A DNA stretch of 64,000 bases from an uncultured Bacteroidales bacterium (GTDB lineage Bacteria > Bacteroidota > Bacteroidia > Bacteroidales > Bacteroidaceae). Numbering within the stretch: the stretch's first letter is position 1; the number at the start of each line of letters is the position of its first letter. Position numbers and translations under genes: made by a program. Of the stretch, positions 1 through 9,235 are shown piece by piece. Where the stretch lies: NCBI GenBank assembly GCA_902800305.1, contig CADCDP010000001.1:180971-244970 (forward strand), written 5' to 3'. The notes under the pieces were generated by a model. That model worked only from the letters and a program-made list of their open reading frames with translations. It was not told where the DNA came from and did no database searches.

Positions 1-1
1 T

Positions 2-856
2 GTGGCTTGGAAGGATTCTGCCAATGCCTTGGTGTTGGCTGACACGGTGAAGGTGCTGAAAAAGCAGATTGCGGATAACGAGGCCGAGATAGCCGAGAAA
101 GACAGTTCGCTGACAGCACGTCAGGCGGTCATCGTTGGCTTGAGCATCCTTGCGGCGGTGTTGGCGGCTGCATTGGTGTTGGGCGTATTGGTGCTGGTAC
201 GCTACATCTTCTTGACCCGTAAACAGAAGAAGACGATTCGATTATTGAACGAAAATAATGCCTTGAAAGCGAAGTTTATCAGTAATATCTCCGCTCAGTT
301 GTCGCCGACTTTACAGAAATTGGACAGCAGCATCCCAGAGGTGAAGGCATTGCAGGACTTCTCCCATCACATTCAGACGCTCTCGGAACTGGAAAACTCG
401 GTGGATACCCCTGTGGAGCGTGAAGAGGTGCAGGTGTCAGCATTGTGCGAGGGCTTGATGAACCAGATTCGCGACAAAGTGAAGAGCGGTGTCGTTTTGA
501 AGGTGGATGCTCCCAAGATGATGGCGAACATCAATAAGGAATATGTCTCACATATCTTGCTGCATCTGCTGAAGAACGCGGCAGAATATACCCCAGAAGG
601 TGGTCACATCACATTGGGGTACAAGAAGAGGGGTGCGCACAAGCATCAGTTCATCGTGTCCGATACGGGTTGCGGCATTCCCGAAGAACAGCGTGAGGAA
701 GTGTTCAGGGCTTTCCGCGAAATCCGAGACCTCACGAAGGGCGACGGTTTAGGTCTGCCCATTTGCAAGCGGATGGCGTTGAACATGAATGGCGACCTCG
801 ATATTGACCCAGCCTTTGCGAAGGGTGTCCACTTTGTGCTGAGCCTACAAGACTGA
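2..856 (+). CDS. Sensor histidine kinase-like protein, C-terminal part (5' end outside window)
   Basis: Only the C-terminal 284 residues are in the window; the reading frame is open to the first base, so the gene starts upstream. A short predicted coiled coil is followed by one membrane segment (about residues 42-71). The cytoplasmic part has the expected kinase order. The region that should be the H box reads FISNISAQLSPTL (92-104), with Ala-Gln where His-Glu is normally found. The ATP-binding half is intact: N box around Asn192, G1 DTGCG at 221-225, an F-box-like stretch VFRAF, and G2 GDGLGLPI at 248-255. By family knowledge this is a HATPase_c sensor kinase. Without the phosphoacceptor His it may not autophosphorylate in the usual way. 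The sensor domain and any partner regulator lie outside the window. The gene converges on the dipeptidyl peptidase gene. Confidence 0.85.
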   Translation: MAWKDSANALVLADTVKVLKKQIADNEAEIAEKDSSLTARQAVIVGLSILAAVLAAALVLGVLVLVRYIFLTRKQKKTIRLLNENNALKAKFISNISAQLSPTLQKLDSSIPEVKALQDFSHHIQTLSELENSVDTPVEREEVQVSALCEGLMNQIRDKVKSGVVLKVDAPKMMANINKEYVSHILLHLLKNAAEYTPEGGHITLGYKKRGAHKHQFIVSDTGCGIPEEQREEVFRAFREIRDLTKGDGLGLPICKRMALNMNGDLDIDPAFAKGVHFVLSLQD

Positions 857-857
857 G

Positions 858-972
858 ATAAAAGGTAAAAGTGAAGAGTGAAAAGTGAAAAATTTGCTAC
901 CGCACACTTGCACGTCAACAGGCGGCAAACAGTTGCGGTAGCAAATTTTTCACTTTTCACTTTTACTTTTTC
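858..972. repeat. Palindromic intergenic element, copy 1
   Basis: Two perfect 27-base inverted arms (878-904 and 934-960) begin GTGAAAAGTGAAAAATTTGC and end in CTACCGCA. They enclose a 29-base centre. The outer parts are G/A-rich on the left and C/T-rich on the right. Near-identical arms occur at 30901-30980 and 58692-58770. The element lies between two convergent genes, so it may act as a bidirectional terminator or be a non-autonomous repeat. Confidence 0.85.
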
Positions 973-981
973 CCTTCTCCT

Positions 982-3156
982 TTACTTTAGATGGTCTTCA
1001 AAATAGCGAGTGATGGTGTTGTGGAGGTGGACGCGGTCGGTACCCATCATGTTGTGCCCATCGCCTGGATAGGTGAAGAGGTCGGGGTAAGTGTCGGCAT
1101 CGATACAGGCTCGCATGAAGGAGAGCGTGTGTTGAGGCACACAGACGGGGTCGTTACCTCCGTAGATGACCATGAGACGGCCACGCAAGTTTTTGGCTTT
1201 GTTTAAGAGGGAAGTCTTTTCGTAGCCTTCTGGATTGGTTTGGGGAGTGTCCATGTAGCGTTCGCCATACATGACTTCGTAGAAACGCCAATCGATGACG
1301 GGGCCACCGGCTACACCTACCTTGAAGACATCGGGGTAAGTGGTCATCAGGCTGGTGGTCATAAAGCCACCGAAGCTCCATCCGTGTACACCGAGACGGT
1401 TGCCATCCACGTAGGGGAGGCTCTTGAGGTATTCCACACCTTTCATCTGGTCTTTCATCTCTTCCACACCCAAATTGCGGAAAGTGACTTGCTCGAAAGC
1501 GAGTCCACGATGCTCGCTGCCACGGTTGTCGAGACAGAACATGACGTAGCCTTGCTGTGCCATCCAGATGTCCCAACCCCGTGCGCCCCAATGACGAGAG
1601 GCATCGATGTTGTGGGCATGTGGCCCTCCATAAACGTACACCACAGCAGGGTACTTCTTCGTTGGGTCGAAGTCAGTAGGCAGGATGAGACGGTAATAGA
1701 GGTCGGTCACACCATCAGCTGCTTTGAGCGTTCCCGTCTTGATTTCTGGCACTTGGAAGTCATCCCACGGGTTGGCAGCCGTTAAGAGACGCTGTGTCTT
1801 ACCGCTTCGGGTGTCGATGAGGTCGATGTTACGAGCGATGTCGGGCGAGGAGTAGTTGTCGAAGAGATGACTACCCGATGCAGAAAGGGTGGCGGAATGC
1901 CAGCCTTTTTTGTCGCCAAGGAGCATTCGCTTACCGTTCATATTCACGCTGTAAACATTTTTTTGTAGGGGGTGTTGCTCGTTTGAAGTATAGAGGATGG
2001 TTTTCTGTGCTTTGTTGAAGCCGAGCACCTCAATCACTTCGAAAGTGCCAGTAGTCAGCTGCTTGACGAGTTCTCCCTTTATATTATAGATGTATAGATG
2101 ATTGTAGCCGTCCTTGCGTGTCTGATAAAGGAACATAGTGTCATCCCACGGAAGGAACTGGATGGGAGTGCGAGGCTCAAAATATTTGTCGTTTGTCTCA
2201 GTGAAGAGGGTACGAAGTTTTTCTCCTGTCTGGGCATCGTATTCGTCGAGCGAACCATGGTTTTGGTCACGGTTAAGTTCAATGAGATAGAGTTTTTTGC
2301 CGTCAGGTGACCATGTGATATTGGTGAAATAGCGGTCGGTGGGGTCGCCTGTGTTCAGGTAAATCGTTTTGTCTGTCTGTGGATTGAAGATGCCCACATA
2401 CACTTTGTGGGATGTTTCGCCAGCCATGGGGTAGGGGTCGGGGGCTGGTGTGGCACAACGGGAAAGCCCTTCTTTTGTCTCGGAAGGAAGTGTGATGTTT
2501 ACCTGTGGGTATTTGGACACCATGCTTTGATCCATCTTGTAGAAGGCAAGAAGTGTGCCGTTAGGACTCCAGAACGTGCCTTTGTTGATGCCGAACTCGT
2601 CGCGATGCACACTTTCGCCATACACGAGGTCGATGTTTCCATCGGAAGAGACTTGGTGTGTCTTTCCGTCGGTGGTAAGGACAAAGAGGTTGTGGTCGAT
2701 GGTGTAGGCTGTGGCTTTGGATTGTTTCTCCCAATCCGTGCCGTTACTTCGGGGGTCGAGCGTGACGTGCCACACCACCTTGTTCTCTTTCCAGTCAATC
2801 AGGGTTTGGTCGCTATCGTTGGAAAGGAGGATGAGCGACTTCTCCGGATAGGGGAAAGAGGCGTTGTATAAGTGGTGGATGGGCTTCTGGTCGGCTGCCA
2901 AAAGGATGTCGTTCAGTTGTTCCGTCGTGACAAGTGTTTGGGCGGTTCCGTCTTTCTTGCTGATGATGCGGCACTCGTGGATGTCCTGTTCTATACATTC
3001 GTCGCCCCACCACGTAAGGTATTTGTTGTCTGGAACAGAAGACCGAAAATAAGTGCTGCCACCAGGGATAAGGTCATTGATGCTGAAGAGTGTTTTCTGT
3101 GCCATAAGTGGGAGGGGAAGGAGGGTGAGTAGTGTAAGGAGTGTTGCTGTTTTCAT
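982..3156 (-). CDS. Dipeptidyl peptidase IV (S9 family)
   Basis: Secreted or periplasmic serine exopeptidase that releases Xaa-Pro (or Xaa-Ala) dipeptides from peptide N-termini. The 724-residue length is usual for bacterial DPP IV. A signal peptide ends near residue 19 (LPLMAQ). The N-terminal beta-propeller (about 40-460) is followed by an alpha/beta hydrolase domain. The triad is readable: Ser594 in HGWSFGG, Asp669 in YGGNDP and His701 in GDGHNM, close to the numbering of the Porphyromonas gingivalis enzyme. The start codon overlaps the end of folK by four bases, so it is probably the last gene of the long miaB-to-folK cluster. The amino acid breakdown role is inferred from the family. Confidence 0.93.
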   Translation of the reverse strand: MKTATLLTLLTLLPLPLMAQKTLFSINDLIPGGSTYFRSSVPDNKYLTWWGDECIEQDIHECRIISKKDGTAQTLVTTEQLNDILLAADQKPIHHLYNASFPYPEKSLILLSNDSDQTLIDWKENKVVWHVTLDPRSNGTDWEKQSKATAYTIDHNLFVLTTDGKTHQVSSDGNIDLVYGESVHRDEFGINKGTFWSPNGTLLAFYKMDQSMVSKYPQVNITLPSETKEGLSRCATPAPDPYPMAGETSHKVYVGIFNPQTDKTIYLNTGDPTDRYFTNITWSPDGKKLYLIELNRDQNHGSLDEYDAQTGEKLRTLFTETNDKYFEPRTPIQFLPWDDTMFLYQTRKDGYNHLYIYNIKGELVKQLTTGTFEVIEVLGFNKAQKTILYTSNEQHPLQKNVYSVNMNGKRMLLGDKKGWHSATLSASGSHLFDNYSSPDIARNIDLIDTRSGKTQRLLTAANPWDDFQVPEIKTGTLKAADGVTDLYYRLILPTDFDPTKKYPAVVYVYGGPHAHNIDASRHWGARGWDIWMAQQGYVMFCLDNRGSEHRGLAFEQVTFRNLGVEEMKDQMKGVEYLKSLPYVDGNRLGVHGWSFGGFMTTSLMTTYPDVFKVGVAGGPVIDWRFYEVMYGERYMDTPQTNPEGYEKTSLLNKAKNLRGRLMVIYGGNDPVCVPQHTLSFMRACIDADTYPDLFTYPGDGHNMMGTDRVHLHNTITRYFEDHLK

Positions 3157-3578
3157 TGTATTGTTTCTTTTTGGAGCAAGATTTCTTTGAGTGGAATGAG
3201 CACAAAGTCGCGCTCGTACATGAGGGGATGGGGAATGGTGAGTTTTGGGGTATTGATGTGGAGGTCGTCGTAAAGAAGGATGTCGATGTCGATGATGCGG
3301 TCGTGATACTTGCCGTCCACTGACTTTTGGGTGCGTCCCATGTCACGCTCTATCTGTTGGGTCTTATTTAGCAAGTCGAAGGGGGACAACGCTGTTTCGA
3401 CTCGCACGGCGGCATTGAGGAAGGTGTTCTCGCTCTCGAATCCCCACGGCTCAGTGGTAAGAAAGGCGGATTGTGCCCTGACGGGACCAATCCGCCTTTC
3501 TATTTCTGTGATGGCGGACACGAGGTTTTGTGTCTTGTCGCCAAGATTGGTGCCGAGGGAGAGATAGACGGTGTGCAT
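3153..3578 (-). CDS. folK: 2-amino-4-hydroxy-6-hydroxymethyldihydropteridine diphosphokinase
   Basis: Transfers pyrophosphate from ATP to 6-hydroxymethyl-dihydropterin in folate synthesis. The 141-residue protein opens with the family N-terminus YLSLGTNLGDK. It also has the conserved sequence RTQKSVDGKYHDRIIDIDIL (about 90-110), corresponding to the HPPK signature with its Asp residues, followed by PHPLMYERDFVLIPL. The start ATG shares one base with the queA stop (TGATG), which indicates translational coupling. The stop overlaps the start of the dipeptidyl peptidase gene. No other folate gene is nearby. Confidence 0.95.
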   Translation of the reverse strand: MHTVYLSLGTNLGDKTQNLVSAITEIERRIGPVRAQSAFLTTEPWGFESENTFLNAAVRVETALSPFDLLNKTQQIERDMGRTQKSVDGKYHDRIIDIDILLYDDLHINTPKLTIPHPLMYERDFVLIPLKEILLQKETIQ

Positions 3579-4660
3579 CAGTCAATAATCAGCATGGCAT
3601 CGCCGTAGGTGCCGAACATGTAATCTCCTTTGAGTGCTTCTTTGTAGGCTTCCATGATGAGGTCGTAGCCACCAAAGGCTGTGACGAGCATGAGCATGGT
3701 GGAGAGGGGTGGCTGGAAGTTGACAACGAAGGCATCGGCTACGGTGAAGTCGTATGGTGGGAAGATGAACTTGTTGGTCCATCCCTCGAATTCCTTGATG
3801 ATACCTCCAGGACCAGCGGCTGTCTCGGTGGCACGGAGTGTGGTGGTGCCTACAACACAAATCTTGTGCCCACCTTCCTTTGCCTTGTTCACGATGTCGC
3901 AAGCCTCTTTGGTGACGAACATCTGCTCGGAGTCGGTCTTGTGCTTAGTCAGGTCTTCCACATCGATGCTGCGGAAATTGCCCAAACCTGCATGGAGGGT
4001 AATGAAAGCTTGTTCGATGCCTTTGATTTCCATGCGCTTCATCAGTTCGCGCGAGAAGTGTAAGCCTGTAACTGGTACTGTGACAGCACCTTCGTTGCGA
4101 GCAAAGATGTTCTGAAAACGCTCGTGGTCTTCTGGTTCTGCAGGCCGATGGGAACGGATGTCGTCGGGGATGGGAGCCTCACCAAGGGCATAAAGCATTT
4201 CCTTGAACTCGTCATGTGGCCCGTCGTAGAGGAATCGGAGAGTGCGTCCACGGGAGGTCGTGTTGTCGATGACTTCCGCAACAAGCGATTCGTCGTTGCC
4301 AAAATATAGTTTGTTGCCAATGCGGATTTTACGCGCTGGGTCAACCAGCACATCCCAAAGGCGCAAATTTTCGTTGAGTTCACGCAGCAGGAAAACTTCA
4401 ATACGGGCACCTGTCTTTTCTTTGTTGCCGTAGATGCGGGCAGGGAACACTTTTGTGTCGTTGAAGACAAACGCATCACCCTCTTCAAAATAGTCAGCAA
4501 TGTCTCTGAAAATCTTATGTTCTATTTCTCCCGTTTTCTTGTGGACAACCATGAGTTTGGCTTCGTCGCGGTTATAGAACTTGGTTTGGGGGTTGTAGGT
4601 GCGAGGATAGAGGGCTATCTTCTCGTCGGGAAGTTTGAATTTGAATTGTGAAAGCTTCAT
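3578..4660 (-). CDS. queA: S-adenosylmethionine:tRNA ribosyltransferase-isomerase
   Basis: Transfers and isomerises the ribosyl group of S-adenosylmethionine onto 7-aminomethyl-7-deazaguanine in tRNA, giving epoxyqueuosine. The 360-residue protein is full length. It begins [19 protein letters not shown] and carries [25 protein letters not shown]-like [10 protein letters not shown] and [21 protein letters not shown] blocks of the QueA family. It sits between truB (15-base gap) and folK (one-base overlap) in a tRNA-modification-rich cluster. No separate promoter is visible, so it is probably cotranscribed with truB and uppP. Confidence 0.96.
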   Translation of the reverse strand: MKLSQFKFKLPDEKIALYPRTYNPQTKFYNRDEAKLMVVHKKTGEIEHKIFRDIADYFEEGDAFVFNDTKVFPARIYGNKEKTGARIEVFLLRELNENLRLWDVLVDPARKIRIGNKLYFGNDESLVAEVIDNTTSRGRTLRFLYDGPHDEFKEMLYALGEAPIPDDIRSHRPAEPEDHERFQNIFARNEGAVTVPVTGLHFSRELMKRMEIKGIEQAFITLHAGLGNFRSIDVEDLTKHKTDSEQMFVTKEACDIVNKAKEGGHKICVVGTTTLRATETAAGPGGIIKEFEGWTNKFIFPPYDFTVADAFVVNFQPPLSTMLMLVTAFGGYDLIMEAYKEALKGDYMFGTYGDAMLIID

Positions 4661-4675
4661 ATATATACGATTTTA

Positions 4676-5479
4676 TTATTCACTTTTACCATTTATATTT
4701 TCGTCCTTCTCTAAAGTTTGAGTGTCGAGCCATGCTGGGAACTGCTCGATGTCCAGACAGTCTCGGAGGGTGTATTGGCCAATACGGGTACGGACGAGGT
4801 CGGTCAAATAACCTCCAGAGCCAAGTGCTTGACCGATGTCGCGAGCCAACGCACGGATATAGGTGCCTTTGCTGCACACCACACGGATGGTCAGCGAGAG
4901 GTGTCTGCCTTGTAGGTTACCATGCTGATACTTAATGCGCTCATACGGGTCGCTGCTCATTTCCTCGGCATAGTTCTCCACCTCGCCAAAATGCAGGATT
5001 TCCAGTTCATCGATGACCAGCACTTTGGGCTTTAACTCCACCTCTTCCCCTTGTCTGGCATACTTGAAGGCTCGTTTACCATCGACCTTGACAGCAGAAA
5101 AGGTAGGGGGAATTTGTTCGATGCGTCCTAAGAAGTCCTTGAGCTTCTCTTCCACGAATGGTCGGGTTATGTGCGCTGTGGGGTAAGTGGCGTCTTCTGC
5201 CGTTTCCATGTCGAAAGAAGGGGTCGTGGCTCCCAACTTGATGGTGGCCACGTATTCTTTCGTGTGGGCTTGAAGCTCGTCAATCTGCTTCGTGCATTTA
5301 CCTGTACAGACGATAAGCACGCCCGTAGCAAGTGGGTCGAGGGTGCCAGCGTGTCCCACCTTCAGCTTTTTCACACCTAACCAGTGCGAGAGTTCGCCTC
5401 GCACTTTTGCCACCAAATTGAATGATGTCCACCGGTAGGGTTTGTTGAAGATGAGTATTTCGCCAGCTTGTGGGTTCAT
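4676..5479 (-). CDS. truB: tRNA pseudouridine(55) synthase
   Basis: Isomerises U55 in the T loop of tRNAs to pseudouridine. The 267-residue protein has the N-terminal block ILIFNKPYRWTSFNLV and the catalytic motif GHAGTLDPLATGVL with the nucleophile Asp48. A later block, CSKGTYIRALARDIG, is the conserved substrate-binding KGTYIR stretch. It lacks a clear C-terminal PUA extension, so it resembles short TruB forms. It lies 15 bases downstream of uppP and directly upstream of queA, an order common in Bacteroidetes. Confidence 0.96.
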   Translation of the reverse strand: MNPQAGEILIFNKPYRWTSFNLVAKVRGELSHWLGVKKLKVGHAGTLDPLATGVLIVCTGKCTKQIDELQAHTKEYVATIKLGATTPSFDMETAEDATYPTAHITRPFVEEKLKDFLGRIEQIPPTFSAVKVDGKRAFKYARQGEEVELKPKVLVIDELEILHFGEVENYAEEMSSDPYERIKYQHGNLQGRHLSLTIRVVCSKGTYIRALARDIGQALGSGGYLTDLVRTRIGQYTLRDCLDIEQFPAWLDTQTLEKDENINGKSE

Positions 5480-5494
5480 GCCTCGGAGAATAGT

Positions 5495-6340
5495 TTAGGA
5501 GATGGTGAGTTCGTGACCCGTAAAGAGCAAGGCCAGAATGAGGCCTCCCACGATGATTCGGTACCATCCGAAGGCCTGAAAGCCATACTTCTGCACGAAG
5601 CTGATAAAGAACTTGATGGCCAGCAAGGCAACGATGAATGCCACCACGTTGCCGATGATGAGCGTGTCGAGATTGTTGAGAATCAGTTCTGAACCTCCGT
5701 CCTTGAACAGCTTGTACATCTTATATACCGTAGCACCAAACATGGTCGGCACAGCTAAGAAGAAGGAAAACTCGGCAGCGTCCTTGCGGGTCAGCTTCTG
5801 TGCCATACCTCCTACGATGGTGGCCATGGAACGTGATACGCCTGGTATCATGGAGATGCACTGGAAGAGGCCAATCATGAAGGCTCGTTTTTCGGTCAGC
5901 TTGGTGTCTTCGCTGCCTTTGTTGAAGATTTTATCGCAGAATAGCATGAAGATACCACCGAGGACGAGCATGATGGCCACGACCTCGACGCGTTCCAGCA
6001 TAGCATCGATGGCATCGCTGAAGAGAAGACCCAGCACAACGGCAGGGATGAAGGCAATGAGCAGTTTCCAGTAGAAGTCGAACTTGTGGATGAATGACTT
6101 GAAGGCAGATGTGCCTTCGGGCAGGGGCGTGTTGTTGAGTCGGAAGAAGCGTCGCCAATAGAGGCACACGACTGAAAGGATGGCACCAAATTGGATAATG
6201 AAGGTGAAAGCCTTCACGTATTCGGTGCTCTCCACTCCCAACATATTCTGTGCGATAATCATGTGGCCAGTGGAGGAAACGGGTAAAAACTCCGTGAGTC
6301 CTTCGACAATGGCGATGATGACGGTTTGAATCCAATCCAT
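5495..6340 (-). CDS. uppP: Undecaprenyl-diphosphatase
   Basis: Polytopic membrane phosphatase that recycles undecaprenyl diphosphate to the monophosphate carrier used for peptidoglycan and surface polysaccharide synthesis; it also confers bacitracin tolerance (BacA). The 281-residue protein shows the two signature regions: [14 protein letters not shown] at residues 13-26 and [10 protein letters not shown] near the middle. About eight hydrophobic segments are visible. It lies 30 bases downstream of the DUF3098 gene and upstream of truB, fitting the envelope-rich cluster. Confidence 0.96.
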   Translation of the reverse strand: MDWIQTVIIAIVEGLTEFLPVSSTGHMIIAQNMLGVESTEYVKAFTFIIQFGAILSVVCLYWRRFFRLNNTPLPEGTSAFKSFIHKFDFYWKLLIAFIPAVVLGLLFSDAIDAMLERVEVVAIMLVLGGIFMLFCDKIFNKGSEDTKLTEKRAFMIGLFQCISMIPGVSRSMATIVGGMAQKLTRKDAAEFSFFLAVPTMFGATVYKMYKLFKDGGSELILNNLDTLIIGNVVAFIVALLAIKFFISFVQKYGFQAFGWYRIIVGGLILALLFTGHELTIS

Positions 6341-6370
6341 TTTTTAATTTTTAATTTGACGATTTACAAT

Positions 6371-6607
6371 TTATTCAGCATTTGGGTTGGTCTTCTTGGA
6401 AGGCCAAAGGATAGCGACAATCTCGAAGAGGAAACCGAAGAGGCACACCATCGGGGCTACCTTGATGCGTCGGTCACTAAAGATTTCGGGGTTGAAAGCT
6501 TCTTCGGTGGTAGCATCGCCAGACATCAGCATGAATCCAGCGATAATGATGAGAAATCCCACGACGAGCAGGATGTAGTTCATCTTTGTGAATGCAAAGT
6601 TGTTCAT
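6371..6607 (-). CDS. DUF3098 small membrane protein
   Basis: A 78-residue protein with two membrane helices (about 10-28 and 52-68) joined by a short loop containing FNPEIFSDRRIKVAP. This matches DUF3098, a Bacteroidetes family usually found between ftsX and uppP. Its function is not established; the conserved neighbourhood suggests a role in the envelope or division. Here its start lies three bases after the stop of the propeller protein gene, which separates it from ftsX. Confidence 0.85.
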   Translation of the reverse strand: MNNFAFTKMNYILLVVGFLIIIAGFMLMSGDATTEEAFNPEIFSDRRIKVAPMVCLFGFLFEIVAILWPSKKTNPNAE

Positions 6608-6610
6608 TTT

Positions 6611-9160
6611 CTATGTTGTTTTTAATGTTGTACTTACTTCCGAAGGTTGAGTTTTATCATTTAACATTGAGTCATTTAGCGTCGCACTTTCAGACTCTTC
6701 CTCACATTCATCCGTCTGTTCCTGTGTTTCCGCTTGTTCTTGCTTTTTATACCTATGTTTAGCTATAGTCCTCTTGATGTACCATATAACACCAACCACC
6801 AACAGGGCAAGCAGCAACACATAAATGAAGATGGCAAACGGGCTGCTCCATATCGGCGGCTCTATGGTGATGCGCAATCTTGCCACATCGCCATCCCACA
6901 CCTCAGGATTGAAGCTGGCTTGTAGCTCCAGGTCGTAAGTGCCAACAGCCAAGTTAATCAGTTGTAGCATTTCTGCACGGTTAATAACCGTCCAAGGCTC
7001 ATCCGGATTGAGGCGATACCTGTACCACACGCTCACTCCATGCTGAAAAACAGGTGTGGCGTAGTTGATGGCGAACGTATTCTGGCGGAACTTCAGGGTC
7101 AACTCCTTGGTCAAAAAGAGCGTCTGTTTCAGAATATTGGTGCTGTCGCCAGGCAAGACAAACCTGCCATCCATATAGAGATTCAGAATGTATGGAGTCA
7201 GACGTGTGTCTGGTATGTCGTAAGCCTTAGGATTGAAGCTTGCCAGACCCTTATATGTGCCCACATACACCCGACCATTCTTACTGAGATATCCCGCGGA
7301 ATAGTTCAGGTAGTCCGATGGCAGACCGTTGCTGGTAGTGAAGTGGCGCAACTTTCCTAAAATGATGTTGAAACTGTAGAGACCGTTGAACGTGTTTAGC
7401 CACAAATTGTGGTTTTCATCTTCAATGATGTTGTTGATAGACTCATGTACCAAATGCTTCGACACCTTCAGCTGTCTCGTCTTCCCACTTTGGGGGTCGT
7501 AAACCATCAGACCACGATTGTCTGTACCCACCCAATAGGAGCCCCTTGAGTCCTCATACACCACAGTCGTGCATGGATAGCTGAAGGACGTTCGTTCTGC
7601 CTTCCACTCCCCCTGTCGTTGCTGAGTGCTCCACGGTCCCTTCTTCTGATGGATGCGCCATAGACCTCTGTCGAACGTAGCCACCCATACCTCACCATTG
7701 CGGTCGGCATGCAGATGGTGCGCATACGTATGAGTCAGTTCTGGAATCAAGTTGAATAAACCCTTCTGCTCGTCAAAGATGAACACACCTTGCGTAGAAC
7801 CCACAAAAATGGTACCGTTCTGCTGACACATGGTGATGCCGCCCAGTGTGAAGCCCGCTCCCTGTTCGTCTGTCTTCGTATAGTGACGCTTCAACTGGCG
7901 GTTCTTCGTATCGACCACATAGATACCGTTGCTGATGGTCAGCACCCACAAGTCGTCACCCACCATCATCAAACTCTGCACATTAAAGGGGGCACGTTCT
8001 CCCTTCCAGTTCACATCAGCTACTTTCAATCTGCCCTCAAAGTGGTTCAGTTCATACAATCCACCATCCTCGATACCAACCCAAAAATGACCTTGCGAGT
8101 CCTCACACATCTCGCGCACCACGTCCACATCCCCATCCTCGCTTTCGGGCATATACGTACTGAAATTTCTCGGTGAGAAGCTGATGCGGTTGATTCCGCC
8201 AAAGAAAGTGCCAGCCCATACGCCACGCTCCACGTCCACAAACAGTGAGTGAACAGCATTGCCAGACAGCGAGTTGACAGATTTAGACGTTTGCCTGAGG
8301 CTGGTCATGCGCCCATCATTCGTATGATAAATCAGAATGCCACGCTCCGTACCAATCCAAAGAGCCTCCCCATCTGGGGTGATAGACGTGTGAGCCATGA
8401 TGGTGGCACCTTCATCGTCTTGCGATAAGAGCAACTTAGACGTGTGTGTCTCCTTACTGAACAAATAAACACCATCAAAGGCTGTCACCAGAGCCAGCGA
8501 CCCATCACTCATCTCTGTGATGCTCACTATCCTGCCCGACCTATCCTGCTCCTTTGGTACACCCGTATAGGTTTGGATGCTTTTCTTCAGTGGGTCATAG
8601 CAGTAAAGCATACCTTGGTTGTCGCCCATCCACAGTTTGTTGTCATACCCCACCGTCAGGCAACATGGCATTATCCGCTCATCACCCACTCTCTTCGCTG
8701 TCTTCTTCTCCACATCCACCCTATACACGCGGTTGTCCACCAACGTGAACAGCCGCCCCTTGTAGTCAATCCTAATTTGCTGAATGGTTGGATTCTTCGG
8801 CAATCCTTCCACAGGGAACGATTCCAAACTTTCCGTAGTGATATTATAAAGATAGAGGCCACGCCTCGTACCCACCCAAATGGAGTTGTCGGGTGCCACC
8901 TGAATGTCCGTCACTCTACAAAAGTAGCCGCCCATCCCGTCTGGGTCTGAAATGGGATATAAGTGAGCATGATAACCATCGAACACAATCACTCCGTTCG
9001 ATGTACCAATCCACATGAAACCATTCACCTGGGCAAAACACGCCTTGCTGCGCACCCTCAGGTCGTCAGTTTTTCCGAAATTCTTGATGTAGTACTCTTC
9101 CTGTGCTGTTGCTCCAATCGCACACAGAACCATCAAAAACAAAAATATAATCTTTTTCAT
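6611..9160 (-). CDS. Two-component-type beta-propeller sensor protein without output domain
   Basis: An 849-residue protein with a signal peptide (cleavage near ATAQ, residue 19). It then carries repeated WIGT/WVGT propeller motifs (Reg_prop type, about 45-660) that form the sensor of Bacteroidetes hybrid two-component proteins. A Y_Y_Y-like domain (about 690-765) and one membrane helix (about 774-795) follow. The cytoplasmic tail is only about 50 residues, rich in Glu, Gln, Ser and Thr. No kinase, receiver or AraC domain follows, so signalling would need a partner or the tail itself. It is inserted between ftsX (75-base gap) and the DUF3098 gene (three-base gap), which are normally neighbours. 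No -7 box was found in front of it, so it probably reads through from ftsX. Confidence 0.85.
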   Translation of the reverse strand: MKKIIFLFLMVLCAIGATAQEEYYIKNFGKTDDLRVRSKACFAQVNGFMWIGTSNGVIVFDGYHAHLYPISDPDGMGGYFCRVTDIQVAPDNSIWVGTRRGLYLYNITTESLESFPVEGLPKNPTIQQIRIDYKGRLFTLVDNRVYRVDVEKKTAKRVGDERIMPCCLTVGYDNKLWMGDNQGMLYCYDPLKKSIQTYTGVPKEQDRSGRIVSITEMSDGSLALVTAFDGVYLFSKETHTSKLLLSQDDEGATIMAHTSITPDGEALWIGTERGILIYHTNDGRMTSLRQTSKSVNSLSGNAVHSLFVDVERGVWAGTFFGGINRISFSPRNFSTYMPESEDGDVDVVREMCEDSQGHFWVGIEDGGLYELNHFEGRLKVADVNWKGERAPFNVQSLMMVGDDLWVLTISNGIYVVDTKNRQLKRHYTKTDEQGAGFTLGGITMCQQNGTIFVGSTQGVFIFDEQKGLFNLIPELTHTYAHHLHADRNGEVWVATFDRGLWRIHQKKGPWSTQQRQGEWKAERTSFSYPCTTVVYEDSRGSYWVGTDNRGLMVYDPQSGKTRQLKVSKHLVHESINNIIEDENHNLWLNTFNGLYSFNIILGKLRHFTTSNGLPSDYLNYSAGYLSKNGRVYVGTYKGLASFNPKAYDIPDTRLTPYILNLYMDGRFVLPGDSTNILKQTLFLTKELTLKFRQNTFAINYATPVFQHGVSVWYRYRLNPDEPWTVINRAEMLQLINLAVGTYDLELQASFNPEVWDGDVARLRITIEPPIWSSPFAIFIYVLLLALLVVGVIWYIKRTIAKHRYKKQEQAETQEQTDECEEESESATLNDSMLNDKTQPSEVSTTLKTT

Positions 9161-9235
9161 CTTTCCTGTCTTTTTTGCAGATTAAGGTGAAATATAACAC
9201 ACATAAATTCCATTATTATCATTTAGCGTAGCGTT

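Noticed and set aside
646..960. Short protein starting MKSEKFATATV, seen again at 30705-30980
   Set aside because: The similarity comes from the palindromic DNA repeat, not from a conserved protein.
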